The notes under the pieces: generated by a model
The model's input: only the letters and a program-made list of their open reading frames with translations
Database searches by the model: none
Told to the model about the DNA's origin: nothing
From: an uncultured Paracoccaceae bacterium
GTDB taxonomy: Bacteria; Pseudomonadota; Alphaproteobacteria; Rhodobacterales; Rhodobacteraceae
Assembly: GCA_905182165.1 (NCBI GenBank)
Contig: CAJJAK010000001.1
Span: forward strand, 1-64,000
Direction: 5' to 3'
Length of the DNA stretch: 64,000 bases
Program-made: the position numbers and the translations under genes
In this document: positions 39,516 through 50,446 of the stretch, one piece after another
Numbering within the stretch: the stretch's first letter is position 1
Layout: the number at the start of each line of letters is the position of its first letter

Positions 39516-41234
39516 ATGGCACGAATTCTAATAACTTCAGCAATTCCATACATAAATGGAGTGAAGCATCTCGGCAACTTAATTGGTAGCCAGTTGCCTG
39601 CTGATCTATACGCCCGATACAATAGATTACGTGGAAACGAAGTAATGTTCATTTGTGCAACTGACGAGCACGGTACTCCTGCAGAATTAGCGGCGGCTAA
39701 AGCTAAAAAACCTATTGAAGAGTTTTGTGCAGAAATGCATAAAATGCAAAAAGAGTTAAGTGAAGGTTTCAACCTTTCATTTGATCATTTTGGCAGATCT
39801 TCTTCTGAAGAAAATAGAAAACTAACTCAACACTTTGCAGGACAATTAAAGAAGAATGGGTTAATCGAAGAAGTAGATGAAAGTCAGATCTATTCAAAGA
39901 CTGACAAAAGGTTTTTACCAGATAGATACATCGAAGGAATTTGCCCAGAGTGTAAATATGAAAATGCCCGTGGCGATCAATGTGAGAATTGCACAAAACA
40001 GTTAAATCCAATAGATCTTCTTGAGCCACGTTCAGCAATTTCTGGATCAAAAGATTTAGAAATTAGAAAAACAAGGCATTTATATCTCAAACAATCAAAA
40101 TTAAGAGATAGACTGGATAAATGGATAAAAAGCAAAAAAGACTGGCCCATACTAACAACTTCAATCGCACAGAAATGGCTTCATGATGGCGATGGGTTAC
40201 AAGATCGAGGTATTACGCGAGATTTGGACTGGGGCGTGCCTGTAAAAAATGGCACAGAAGACTGGCCTGGAATGGAAGATAAAGTCTTTTATGTTTGGTT
40301 TGATGCTCCGATTGAATATATTGCTGCAACAGCTGAATTTACAAATAGTCAAAACCTTGATGATGAAGCCTGGGAGAGATGGTGGCGCACAGATAAAGGT
40401 GCTGAAGATGTTTATTACGTTCAATTCATGGGTAAAGACAATGTACCCTTTCATACCTTATCATTTCCAAGCACACTAATGGGATCAGGTGAACCTTGGA
40501 AATTAGTAGATTACATCAAATCGTTTAATTATTTAAATTATGATGGTGGTCAATTCTCAACTAGCCAAGGGCGTGGCGTATTCATGGATCAAGCTTTAGA
40601 GATTTTACCAAGTGATTATTGGAGATGGTGGTTGTTAAATCACATACCAGAAAACTCGGATAGCGAATTTACTTGGGAGAACTTTCAATTGAGTGTCAAT
40701 AAAGATTTGGCCGATGTTTTGGGAAATTTTGTTAGTAGAGTAACAAAGTTTTGTCGATCAAAATTTGGGGAAGAAATCCCTGAAGGCACCCATTTTAGGA
40801 GTATCGAAATAGCGTTTATAGATGACCTTCAAAAACGATTGAATACTTATCAAACCCATTTAGATGCGTTAGAGATAAGAAAAGCATCTAATGAATTACG
40901 TAAAATCTGGGTCGCTGGCAACGAATACCTCCAAAGAACAGAGCCTTGGTCCATTTTCAAAAGTGACCCCAAAACTTCAGCAATGATCATTAAACTATCA
41001 ATAAACTTAATAAGACTTTACGCTATTTTATCAGAACCATTTATACCAAATGCCTCAAAAGAAATCATGGCTGCGCTCAATTGTAAGAACTGGGATTGGC
41101 CAGAAAGTGTGAATGATGCATTGCAAATATTACCCACTAGTCACAGCTTTAAGGTGCCAGAAGTTTTATTCAAAAAAATCACAGATGATGAACGTGATAA
41201 TATGCAGGAAAAGTTTTCAGGTATTCAAATTTAA
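39516..41234 (+). CDS. metG: Methionyl-tRNA synthetase
   Basis: A 572-aa class I synthetase, intact. The HIGH-equivalent lies in [20 protein letters not shown], the zinc knuckle in [17 protein letters not shown], and the KMSKS-equivalent loop reads [12 protein letters not shown]-terminal helical anticodon-binding domain follows ([17 protein letters not shown]). The degenerate KMSKS is usual in the MetRS type found in alphaproteobacteria. Needed for initiation and elongation. Confidence 0.95.
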   Translation: MARILITSAIPYINGVKHLGNLIGSQLPADLYARYNRLRGNEVMFICATDEHGTPAELAAAKAKKPIEEFCAEMHKMQKELSEGFNLSFDHFGRSSSEENRKLTQHFAGQLKKNGLIEEVDESQIYSKTDKRFLPDRYIEGICPECKYENARGDQCENCTKQLNPIDLLEPRSAISGSKDLEIRKTRHLYLKQSKLRDRLDKWIKSKKDWPILTTSIAQKWLHDGDGLQDRGITRDLDWGVPVKNGTEDWPGMEDKVFYVWFDAPIEYIAATAEFTNSQNLDDEAWERWWRTDKGAEDVYYVQFMGKDNVPFHTLSFPSTLMGSGEPWKLVDYIKSFNYLNYDGGQFSTSQGRGVFMDQALEILPSDYWRWWLLNHIPENSDSEFTWENFQLSVNKDLADVLGNFVSRVTKFCRSKFGEEIPEGTHFRSIEIAFIDDLQKRLNTYQTHLDALEIRKASNELRKIWVAGNEYLQRTEPWSIFKSDPKTSAMIIKLSINLIRLYAILSEPFIPNASKEIMAALNCKNWDWPESVNDALQILPTSHSFKVPEVLFKKITDDERDNMQEKFSGIQI

Positions 41235-41322
41235 AACTGAAATTATAATAAATTTTTGTACTTAAAGGCATTGCTTATGTTAAACAAATCGCTATGAAAT
41301 ACCATATAATTATCTAGTCATC

Positions 41323-41407
41323 GCGGGCGTGATGGAATGGTAGACATAACAGACTTAAAATCTGTGGGCCTTGTGCCGTGGGGGTTCAAGTCCCCCCGCC
41401 CGCACCA
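41323..41407 (+). tRNA. tRNA-Leu (anticodon UAA)
   Basis: The acceptor arms GCGGGCG (41323-41329) and CGCCCGC (41397-41403) pair perfectly and are followed by A and an encoded CCA. The anticodon arm ACAGA-CTTAAAA-TCTGT gives anticodon TAA. A long variable arm of class II type follows, then the T arm GGGGG-TTCAAGT-CCCCC. It reads UUA codons, which are abundant in this low-G+C genome. Confidence 0.97.
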
Positions 41408-41456
41408 TCAAAAGTAGAATTAATAAATTCTATTAAAAATTAATCATATAAGTCAC

Positions 41457-42702
41457 CTAGGCCCATTCACCTTTGCGGAAAACAGCCACACGGCTTCCAT
41501 CAAATTGAATACCATCTATATCGATATTTTTTGATCCGATCATCCAATCTATATGGATCATGCTAGAATTACCACCAAGTTTTGAAATTTCATCTTTAGA
41601 AAGATTTTCATCTCCCTTAAAACACTTTGAATAACATTGTCCTAAAGCTATATGACATGCAGCATTCTCATCAAACAAAGTATTATAAAATAATAGTCCT
41701 GATTGTGAAATTGGTGAACTATGTGGAACTAATGCAACTTCCCCAAGACGACGGGCACCATCATCAGAATCTAATATTTTAAGTAGACTCGCAGATTCGC
41801 GTCTGCGAATCGACAATCTTACCATTTTCAAATCTCACCTGAATTTTATCAATCAAAGTGCCTTGATGAGAAAGTGGCTTTGGATTCCATCACTTCGGAG
41901 GAAACACGCATTGCGTATGGGAAAACCTCTTCGGAAGGAATGACTGGTTCGATCGAGCGCTCGGCAAGGGAGCCGTGGCCGATTTCACGACGGTTGATAC
42001 CACCCATACGTCAGTGTCAGGACCCACAAAATGAAGAGAAGAAAATTTCTTACCATTCAACCAATTACACTTCTTCCGAAGCTCTTCATTATGAAGTTTC
42101 CATTCAGCAACAGGATCTGTTGAAATTACCCGCGATGCCTTAAAAATTGCATCTGCCAGTTTTAATTGAGCTTCATTTTCTGATAAATCAGGGAACATAA
42201 GTTTCGCCCAAGCCAACCCAGGCCAAGCAATTAGATTCCAATTGACATCAAATTGCGTAATTCGCTCTCGCGCTGGCTTATAAGCGATAGAATTAGCTTT
42301 GTTAGCCCGTCCAATTTTATTAGCATTTTGATTTGCTAGGAGCATTGGATCATCTCCAACGATCGCCATTCGGGCGGTATTATTATCAAAAGCTTCCCCC
42401 ATTCCTTTGTAAAGCCAATGAGCCGCCTTATCAAAAGAATCATCATTTGCATAATTGTAACGGGCTAATGTTACTTCATTGTCAGAAAACAATGGTGTTA
42501 CTAAACCAGCACCAGCTGCATAAGCATGGACGGCTACTCTACGCACTAAAGGCAGTGCCTCAATAGGGGCAGTTAAAAGTAAATCCTGACCTGGTTGAAG
42601 ACCTAAACCCGTATGCACGGCTAGTTTTGCAAGCTTATCAATTTTATCAGCATCTATTTTAATTTTATTCAAAATCAAATCTCCATTTTTATTACATCTC
42701 AC
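41457..42702 (-). CDS. M29-family aminopeptidase, interrupted by foreign segment
   Basis: A thermophilic-aminopeptidase-like (M29) metallopeptidase of about 415 aa. The N-terminal half ([40 protein letters not shown]) and C-terminal half ([47 protein letters not shown]) are clear. The metal ligands include Glu of GEVALVP and His of the HIALG and HIDWMIG motifs. Between 41880 and 42006 the expected M29 sequence is replaced by a G+C-rich stretch from another protein. A further frameshift is near 41830-41840. As read the gene is inactive. It releases N-terminal amino acids in the cytoplasm. Confidence 0.88.
41880..42006 (-). other. Polynucleotide phosphorylase fragment inside the M29 gene
   Basis: On the minus strand this encodes [20 protein letters not shown] then [20 protein letters not shown], the catalytic-core signature of polynucleotide phosphorylase (the RREIGHG and FPYxxRVxSEVxES motifs of the second RNase PH domain). 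Its G+C content is about 54 percent over 120 bases, against about a third around it. Reading frames to either side are those of M29. At the junction the M29-family sequence expected here has its own IPTEEVF-like stretch, giving local similarity to the PNPase IPSEEVF. Confidence 0.88.
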
Positions 42703-42858
42703 TTACGAAAAATATTCCAAACTTTCTAGCAAAATATATTATTAACAATTCTTTTTTAAATTGACTTTTAGTAATGTATGAAAAATAAATTAGCAAAAAT
42801 TCCTATGTACAACCGTGTAAACTCTTAAGACAAACTATCGACAGGTAAAATAACTGAA

Positions 42859-44463
42859 ATGCAAATTTTTGACGCAATAATTATTGGAGCTGGGTTTTCA
42901 GGTCTTTATCAATTGCACTCTCTTCGAGATAAATTAGTATTAAAGGTTAAAGTATTGGAAGCTGGCGAAGGAGTGGGTGGCACCTGGTATTGGAACCGTT
43001 ATCCTGGTGCTCGTTGCGACACAGAAAGCAAAGCCTATTCATATTACTTCTCAAAAGAGCTTTACGAAGAGTGGAATTGGTCAGAGAGGTACCCTACTCA
43101 ACCAGAGATAGAAAAATATCTCAATTTTGTTACTGACCAACTAAATATGCGTAAAGAAATTCAATTTAATGCCCAAGTGACCGACTTAATTTTTGATGAA
43201 AACAAACATATATGGCGTGTATTATTAAAGAATAAAGAACAATATTTTGCAAAATTTGTAATTTCTGCAGTAGGTTGCCTGTCTTTTGCTAATGTCCCAA
43301 CTATTCCCAACAGAGACTTGTTTCGTGGGGAAGTTTATCATACTGGTAATTGGCCAAAGAAAAATCCTAATCTAAAGGGTAAAAAGATTGGAGTAATTGG
43401 CACTGGGTCTACCGGAATTCAAGTAATCCCGGAAGTGGCAAAATTAGCGAAGAAACTAACAGTCTTTCAGCGAACTCCCAATTATAGTGTTCCAGCAAAT
43501 AACTACAAACTAACCGAAGCCGACCAAATTAGAGCTAATGAAGAGTTTGATAAATCGAAACAACTCATGTTGCAGCACAGAGGTGGACACCCCTGGAAAC
43601 ATTCGAATAAGGCAGCAAAAAAAACGAATTCAGTAGAAAGAAAGAAACTTTATGAAAAAGCGTGGGATAACGGTGGCTTAAGTTTTCGCGATACTTTTTC
43701 AGATCTAAGTGTGGATCTTGAGTCAAATAATACAGCCTCAAACTTTATTAAAGACAAAATAAAAAGTATCGTGCACGATCATCATACAGCAGACCTGTTA
43801 ACAGATTTTGACCATCCATTTGGCTCAAAAAGACCCCCCATCGATACGAATTATTATGAAACTTTTAATCAAAAAGATGTCGAACTAATTAATATTCGAA
43901 ACAACCCAATTGAATCATTTGTGAGTAACGGCATCAAAACAAGTAAACAACATTATGAGTTAGATGTAATGATATTTGCAACAGGTTTCGACGCACTAAC
44001 AGGTACTTTACTAAATATGAATATAGAGGGAAATAATAACATTAAATTGAAAAATGTTTGGAAATCTGGACCTATTACAAATTTAGGACTTCTAATACCA
44101 AATTTTCCAAATCTATTTTTAATTACTGGCCCTGGGAGTCCGGCAGTGCTTACCAATATGCCCCGAGCGATTGAGCAGCACGTTGAATGGATTACTGAGT
44201 GCATTCATTTTATGATAACAAAAAACTATCAAACAATCGAAACCACAAGCAAAGCAGCAGATAAATGGGGCAATACTGTCCATGAAGCAGTAAACGACAC
44301 TTTCTTTTTATCAGCGAAACATTCTTGGTATTTAGGTGGAAATATTCCAAATAAACCTAAAGTTTTTATTCCTTATGCCGGTGGACTCAATAAATATCGT
44401 GAATTATGTGATATGGTGGCTTTAGCCAAATATGACGAATTTATATTTACCGAAGAAAAATAA
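42859..44463 (+). CDS. Baeyer-Villiger monooxygenase (cyclohexanone monooxygenase type)
   Basis: A 534-aa flavin monooxygenase, intact. It has GAGFSGLYQLHSLR (FAD Rossmann), VGGTWYWNRYPGARCDTES, the Baeyer-Villiger fingerprint FRGEVYHTGNWP (FxGxxxHxxxWP), the NADPH motif GTGSTGIQVIPEVA, and the ATG-type FATGFDALTG. It inserts oxygen beside a ketone, giving an ester or lactone, using NADPH and O2. No partner alcohol dehydrogenase or lactonase lies next to it, so the pathway is unknown. It partly overlaps the reading frame of the following phosphatase-like gene region but is separate by about 20 bases from that gene's preferred start. Confidence 0.93.
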   Translation: MQIFDAIIIGAGFSGLYQLHSLRDKLVLKVKVLEAGEGVGGTWYWNRYPGARCDTESKAYSYYFSKELYEEWNWSERYPTQPEIEKYLNFVTDQLNMRKEIQFNAQVTDLIFDENKHIWRVLLKNKEQYFAKFVISAVGCLSFANVPTIPNRDLFRGEVYHTGNWPKKNPNLKGKKIGVIGTGSTGIQVIPEVAKLAKKLTVFQRTPNYSVPANNYKLTEADQIRANEEFDKSKQLMLQHRGGHPWKHSNKAAKKTNSVERKKLYEKAWDNGGLSFRDTFSDLSVDLESNNTASNFIKDKIKSIVHDHHTADLLTDFDHPFGSKRPPIDTNYYETFNQKDVELINIRNNPIESFVSNGIKTSKQHYELDVMIFATGFDALTGTLLNMNIEGNNNIKLKNVWKSGPITNLGLLIPNFPNLFLITGPGSPAVLTNMPRAIEQHVEWITECIHFMITKNYQTIETTSKAADKWGNTVHEAVNDTFFLSAKHSWYLGGNIPNKPKVFIPYAGGLNKYRELCDMVALAKYDEFIFTEEK

Positions 44464-44482
44464 TACCATTCAAGGTTTACTG

Positions 44483-45016
44483 ATGCATATTGATCATAAG
44501 TTCCCTATTACATGGATACCAATTACAGGCTTCAAACCAAAATGTTTAAGCGTATCACATTGTCCTGGTAAATATCCAATCAAGGCAGAAAAAAAAGAGA
44601 ACTTATTTAAAGATCTTACAAGTATTACTGATCAGAAAATTAAGTGCATTATTACCCTGTTAAGTAAAGAAGAACTGAATGTTAAAAAAATAACTCATTT
44701 TGAAGAAACAATAAGAAATTTCAGTTTTAAACATTATATTGAAGAAATAGACGATTTATCCGTTCCATCAAAAGCTAAATTAATTAGATTCAAATCACTG
44801 ATCCAAAGTATAGTTAGTGAAATAAAATTAGGTAATGCTGTTCTCATCCACTGCAATGCGGGTTTAGGTCGATCAGGATTGGTGGCCAGTATATTATTAA
44901 AAGAAATGACTAACGAGAGTAATCCTATTGAGTATGTCCGTAACTTTCGTAAAGGAGCAGTGGAAAATCAAAAGCAAGAAAAATTTATATCAAATTGGCA
45001 AATGATTACAGTTTAA
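44483..45016 (+). CDS. Dual-specificity-like protein phosphatase (CDKN3/PTP fold)
   Basis: A 177-aa protein with the phosphatase signature HCNAGLGRSG (HCxxGxxR), where Cys and Arg are catalytic, and an upstream EIDDLSVPS carrying the general-acid Asp. The N-terminal ITWIPITGFKPKCLSVSHCPG resembles the short bacterial proteins related to cyclin-dependent kinase inhibitor 3. The start at ATG 44483 (MHIDHKFP) fits the domain; an ATG at 44432 would overlap the monooxygenase by 32 bases. Target protein or lipid unknown. No kinase gene adjoins it. Confidence 0.85.
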   Translation: MHIDHKFPITWIPITGFKPKCLSVSHCPGKYPIKAEKKENLFKDLTSITDQKIKCIITLLSKEELNVKKITHFEETIRNFSFKHYIEEIDDLSVPSKAKLIRFKSLIQSIVSEIKLGNAVLIHCNAGLGRSGLVASILLKEMTNESNPIEYVRNFRKGAVENQKQEKFISNWQMITV

Positions 45017-45248
45017 TCAATCTAGTTTTTTCAGATACAATCGAATTAACAAATAACAATACCAAAGCAGTTAATAGATATAATATTAAACACCATAATT
45101 AAAAAGTAATACTCTAATACGGTTAATATAATTCATTATTTAAGTAGTAATTTTTTCTTTTACGGCCAGCAATAAAAACACAATATAGCAACTAATTCCT
45201 ATATTATCGAATATACACGCAGAGTTCATTTTCTTGTAAGTTATATTA

Positions 45249-46715
45249 TCAAGTGCCACAAAAAGTTTTATAACTCTCATCTATTTGAGTTGGTGGATTT
45301 TCATAATTCTCATAGCCAATTGATAGCTTAAAAGGGTTTTTAAGGACTTTAATCAGTTTAGAAAATGGATTTAAATCATTTTGATAAGCACTGTTAATAG
45401 CTTCTTCAACGATATGATTACGAGGAATGTAAATAGGATTAACTATATTTTGAATTTCTCCTTTTCCATTCTTTTCTCGCCTTTTTTGTAATTTCTGATG
45501 CCAAGTTATTGCCTGAGGATCGTGGTCCATCCAAATGCAAAAAGATTTAAAATTCTGCTCATCAAGCACCAAAAAACTTTTAGTAAAGTCTAATCTTTTA
45601 TCCTCTAAGAGTTTAAGAAATTTTTTCGCAATAGCCAGATCTTCTGCATGTTCATCATTGTTGAGTCCAAGCTTTAACCTCATACCCTTAAGCCAATATT
45701 TCTCGTATATCATAATAAAATTTTCAACAGCATTAGTAGCTTTTTGAATTGCTTTTTCTGAATCTGAATCAATTAAAGGTAATAATGTTTCTGCTAATCT
45801 GGCAATGTTCCATTGAGCTACGTATGGTTGATTTTGATAAGCATATCTTCCACTAGTATCGATTGAACTATAAACTCTTTCTGAATGGTAAGTGTCGATA
45901 AAAGCACAGGGACCATAATCTATAGTTTCGCCTGAAATAGTCATATTATCAGTATTCATTACACCATGAACAAACCCAACATTCATCCATTTAGCAATAA
46001 GCATGGCCTGTCTATCTGCAACCTCTATCAAAAACTGTAAATAGGGATTATTGGCTTGGAATGCCTCTTTGTAGTGCCTGTTGATAGCATAATCTGCTAA
46101 TTTTTTTATTTCTTGTTTATTACCTCGAGAAGCTACAAATTGAAAAGTTCCTATACGCAAATGGCTGGAAGCAATCCGCGTCAAAACTGCTCCTGGTAAC
46201 CTTTCTTCTCGATAAACACTCTCGCCAGTAGATACTGCAGCTAAAGATCTTGTAGTGGGTATTCTTAAAGCATGCATCGCTTCTGAAATAATATATTCAC
46301 GCAAAACTGGACCAATTGCAGCTTTACCATCTCCGCCACGAGAGTAAGGTGTCCTACCAGAACCTTTTAATTGTATATCAAATCGTTCTCCATTTTCGTC
46401 AAGTACTTCTCCTAACAATACGGCCCGACCATCACCCAATTGAGGTGAGTAACCTCCAAACTGATGTCCTGCATAAACCTGTGCTATACTTTGAGCGCCA
46501 TCAGGTTTAATATTTCCTGAAAATAATTGTGCACCTTCAGGGCTATCAAAATATTTACGGTTGAAGTTAAACTGATCACTCAAATTCTCATTAAAACACA
46601 ATAAGGTAGGGTTAGGTACCTGAACCGCATCTACAGGGCTATAAAAACCAACTAAATCACGAAAATAAGTATTATCAAATTTAATACATGTTCTTAGGTA
46701 TTCTAAGTTATCCAT
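45249..46715 (-). CDS. selO: Protein adenylyltransferase SelO (YdiU/UPF0061)
   Basis: A 488-aa pseudokinase-fold enzyme that AMPylates proteins and is linked with redox homeostasis. It has HQFGGYSPQLGDGRAVLLGE, IQLKGSGRTPYSRGGDGKAA, GVMNTDNMTISGETIDYGP (the metal-binding Asn and Asp) and VAQWNIARLAETLLPLID. It is intact and has no C-terminal selenocysteine motif. Its start overlaps the end of soxG by eight bases, placing it at the 3' end of the sarcosine oxidase operon. Confidence 0.93.
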   Translation of the reverse strand: MDNLEYLRTCIKFDNTYFRDLVGFYSPVDAVQVPNPTLLCFNENLSDQFNFNRKYFDSPEGAQLFSGNIKPDGAQSIAQVYAGHQFGGYSPQLGDGRAVLLGEVLDENGERFDIQLKGSGRTPYSRGGDGKAAIGPVLREYIISEAMHALRIPTTRSLAAVSTGESVYREERLPGAVLTRIASSHLRIGTFQFVASRGNKQEIKKLADYAINRHYKEAFQANNPYLQFLIEVADRQAMLIAKWMNVGFVHGVMNTDNMTISGETIDYGPCAFIDTYHSERVYSSIDTSGRYAYQNQPYVAQWNIARLAETLLPLIDSDSEKAIQKATNAVENFIMIYEKYWLKGMRLKLGLNNDEHAEDLAIAKKFLKLLEDKRLDFTKSFLVLDEQNFKSFCIWMDHDPQAITWHQKLQKRREKNGKGEIQNIVNPIYIPRNHIVEEAINSAYQNDLNPFSKLIKVLKNPFKLSIGYENYENPPTQIDESYKTFCGT

Positions 46716-47270
46716 TTTTAAACTTTAGCGCATTTACTGATTTCATAGCTAATTCTATTTCCCTAATAGCAGTCTGTATCATTGAGCGCATAAAAAACAT
46801 TTCGATACCACTTTTATCAAACGAAACAATAGCCATCATCCCTGCAATCTGTGTCTTGATCACTCCAGCTAACAATCGACTTTCGGGACGTGAACCTTGC
46901 CATAACTTCGTAGGTCTTTGTGTCATTTAATGATAACCGTACCCAACCATCTGTTTGCTCAGTAATGGCCGCATCTTGAGAAAGTTGTAGTTTGTAAACT
47001 TTGCCCACTGGGTGTGTTCCTGTAAATTATAGCCCAAATTATCTTTATATTGCGATTACTTACTTTTTGATTTGAATCAGGTAAAGGAAGGTTAAATTGA
47101 TTTTTTAATTTTTTTGAAACATCTATATTTTTTCCTTTAAAAGGCATTATTGAAAAAATATTTTCACTGGTAACTAACGATAAACTCATATCACCATAGG
47201 TCAATGGTAAACCTAATAACAAATCACTGTTTTTTAACAGTTTAGCCACGGACTCTGCTCCCTGTTGCAT
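46708..47270 (-). CDS. soxG: Sarcosine oxidase gamma subunit (frameshifted)
   Basis: The smallest folate-binding-fold subunit of heterotetrameric sarcosine oxidase. The N-terminal frame (MQQGAESVAKLLKNSDLLLG, LSLVTSENIFSIMPFKGKN) and the C-terminal frames (TDGWVRLSLNDTKTYEVMAR, then SRLLAGVIKTQIAGMMAIVS and MFFMRSMIQTAIREIELAMK) together give about 185 aa. Breaks lie near 47020 and 46885. The start at ATG 47270 overlaps the soxA end; the end overlaps selO. Conservation is weak, as usual for this subunit, and the call rests partly on operon position. Confidence 0.82.
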
Positions 47271-50160
47271 CGAAGAATATTGGTGAAGTAAGCTCAACAA
47301 GAATCTCTGAATTTCTCAAATGATCCACCATTTTTAATGTTTCCCCATGACGTTTATGACCATTTTTAATGAGAGCCAGGGCAATTGATGTATTTAGTGT
47401 CGGCGAATAACAAACACTTGTTATATGACCTTGATCATTAATTCTTTTTGGATTCTTATCTACTGGATAAACATGAGCACCAGCCAAAATAACATCTTCC
47501 TTATTTATGGGTTTTATACCCACAAGTTGCTCTCTGTCTAAATCTACTAAACCAGGACGAAGAGAGGACACCTGTCCAATACAATCTTTGCCTTCATTTA
47601 TCATTTTTTTCATCCCAATATCTTGAGCCGTAGCACGCCCATCAATCTCAGCATGTGTTATAAAGCCTTTTTCAATTCTTAAAACATTTAATGCCTCCAT
47701 CCCATAAGGCCCCCCCTCTAAAAGTTCAGCTTCAGATACTAATAATCTCATCATTGCATCTCCATAACTCGCAGCAACTGAAATTTCATAGGCGTGTTCA
47801 CCAGAAAAAGAAATCCTAAATAAACGCGCAGCAACTTCACCCACATTAACTTCAAGAAAACTCATAAAAGGCATTTGAGCATTTGAAATTTCTTGTTCAC
47901 AAATCTTATCAACCAAGTTTCTAGCTTTTGGTCCAGCTATAGCGAATTGTGCCCACTGCTCAGTAACAGAAATCACTTGTGCATCAATATCAGGTCTAAG
48001 TACCTGAAGAACAAATTCCAGATGGCGTATTACTTGACCTGCAGCAGCAGTCGTAGTCGTAATGATGTAATGCTGTTGGCCTATCCTCGCACATGTACCA
48101 TCATCCATAACATGCCCATCTTCACGCAACATTAGACCATATCTTATCTTACCCAACATCAATGAAGAAATTTTATTAGTGTAAACAAAATCAAGCAACA
48201 TGGCGGAATCAGGTCCTTGCACGTCAATTTTTCCTAGGGTAGACACATCACAAATACCCACAAAATTGCGAACCATGTTGAACTTCTCGATCACAAGATT
48301 CACGCCAATGTAATTCACCTTGCTTGGGAAACCAATTTGGTCGCATCCAAAGCCCAGCTTCAATATTAGGTGAACCTCTCTCCTCATTGAAATTGTGAGA
48401 AGTCGTTTTTCTTATTGGCGCAAATCGTTTTCCATCTCCTCCAGCTCCCAATGCCCCAATTGGTACAGGTGAGAAAGGAGGCCTAAAAGTTGTTGTTCCA
48501 GTCAAGGAAATTGTTTGACCCGTTAATTCAGACATAACACCAATAGCATTTACATTTGAATTCTTTCCCTGGTCTGTTGCCATACCCTGTGTAGTATAAC
48601 GTTTCATATGCTCGACAGAAGTCATATTTTCTTTTTGCGCAATTTCTATATCTTTAACAGTTACATCATTTTGAAAATCTAACCATGCACGACCTTTACC
48701 ATCTACTTGCCAAAGTGGCTCACAATTATAATCTTCATTTTCAGTTTCAGGAACACGAATATTTTGAAATTTAACGCCTAATTCCTTTAAAATTTCTCTA
48801 GCCCGAAATACTCCAGATGTCATAGCCATTTTTGTACTAAATACGCCATTTGCTGAGCCAGCAACTTCCATATTGGGTACAGCTCCAGGACGCGACAAAA
48901 AACAGTTTATAGTTTCATTCCAAATAGGTTTATTATTCATATGTGAAGTTAAGTGAATTGAGGGATTCCATCCACCTGAGATGGCCAAGCAATCACACTT
49001 TAGCTTAGTGATAGTATTACCAGTTCGAATGGTGACTGCGGATAAAGTCATTGGCCCATTGGTGTTAACAATAACACTATTAGCAAAACACCGAGTGTTT
49101 TTTATCTTTTCAACTTTATCGCGACTGTCAACATAAGCTATGACCTCCACGCCTTTTGCTGCAGATGAAAGCATTACTCCTGGTGTATCATTGTTACCAA
49201 ATACTATTATTTTTTTACCTGGAATGACGCCAAATCTGTTAAGATCTCACAGCACTTGCAAGCATAATACCTGGACGATCATTATTTCTAAAAACAATTG
49301 GTCTTTCAATAGATCCCGAGCACAAAACTGTCTTTTTTGAAACTATTCGCCAGAATATACTATCAGGCAGATGATCTATAGCCTCACTTGAATATTCCCC
49401 TACTTTTTCTAAAGCAGAGTAGGTCCCTCCATCATAAACACCCAAAATAGTGGTTCGTGTCATAACCCTCACGTTTGGCATCTCACGCAGTTTTAATTTC
49501 ATTTTGGATCACTATACTTTTTAGTCTTTCAAAGTCCAAGACATCTAAGATTTCAAAATTTCCAACAAAATCTTCATCAGCTAATATAACTCGAATCCCA
49601 GTTATCGCAGCAGTTTTAGCTGCTAGCAATCCAGCGGGACCCGCACCAATTATCAAAACATCACAAAAAGCAAAGGCTTTTTCGTATACTGAGTTATCTG
49701 CCATTGGAGAAAGCTTTCCTAAGCCAGCTGCACTTCGAATAACAGGTTCATATAGTTTTTCCCAAAAACTTTTAGGCCACATAAACGTTTTATAATAAAA
49801 CCCTGCTCCCAAAAAAGGAGATAAAAAATCATTAATACGAAGGAAATCAAACTTAAGTGACGGCCATCTGTTTTGCGATGTCGAAATTAGATTATCATAC
49901 AGCTCCACTTCTGTCGCTTTTAAGTTGGGATTAATCTGTCCATTTCTCAGAATTGAAACAAGTGCATTAGGCTCTTCAGATCCTGCAGTTAAGATTCCTC
50001 TAGGTCGATGATACTTAAATGAACGGCCTATAATTTTTACGCCATTTCTTAATAACGCTGACGCTAACGTATCTCCCAAATAACCAAAATACTTTTTATC
50101 ATCAAAGGTGAAGTAAATCTTTTTAGAATTATTGGTTGGTGCTAGGTTTTTAAGTTTCAT
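47242..50160 (-). CDS. soxA: Sarcosine oxidase alpha subunit (multiply frameshifted)
   Basis: The large subunit, about 970 aa. An N-terminal 2Fe-2S-like ferredoxin fold (FDDKKYFGYLGDTLASALLR, SFKYHRPRGILTAGSEEPNA) is followed by an NAD-binding dinucleotide domain (DVLIIGAGPAGLLAAKTAAI). The C-terminal aminomethyltransferase (GcvT) folate domain has GICDVSTLGKIDVQGPDSAM and GPYGMEALNVLRIEKGFITH. Frame breaks lie near 49490, 49240 and 48260. It oxidises sarcosine to glycine, passing the methyl group to tetrahydrofolate. It is cotranscribed with soxB, soxD and soxG; the start overlaps soxD by about ten bases. Confidence 0.92.
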
Positions 50161-50434
50161 TCTCTGACCTTTTAAACTTTGCATCTCTCGCTAGCTCAGT
50201 GGACATAATTTCATGTGTATTTGTATCACGGCTAACCAAAAGCCACCCCCTACAACCATATTCATGAGACCAAAGCTCTTCGTTAATTCCAGCAATATTA
50301 TCTCGAATATACACGTACTCGTGGAAAGCAGCTAATCCCGCTCCAGCATCAGGCCTATCAATTAATTTTGATGAACCTTCATAATGAAACTCTCGCAAAT
50401 CACGTTCACCGCAAATAGGACAAATTATTCTCAT
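50150..50434 (-). CDS. soxD: Sarcosine oxidase delta subunit
   Basis: A 94-aa zinc-binding subunit. It has CPICGERDLREFHYEG, and later HEYGCRGWLLVSRDTNTHEI, which carries another Cys and His for the zinc site. It is intact. The order soxB-soxD-soxA-soxG on the minus strand is the standard operon for heterotetrameric sarcosine oxidase. Confidence 0.94.
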   Translation of the reverse strand: MRIICPICGERDLREFHYEGSSKLIDRPDAGAGLAAFHEYVYIRDNIAGINEELWSHEYGCRGWLLVSRDTNTHEIMSTELARDAKFKRSENET

Positions 50435-50446
50435 TCAACTTCTGCC

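Noticed and set aside
45017..45248. A hidden gene or RNA in the 232-bp gap after the phosphatase gene
   Set aside because: It is very AT-rich with many stops in all frames and no stable hairpin was noticed.
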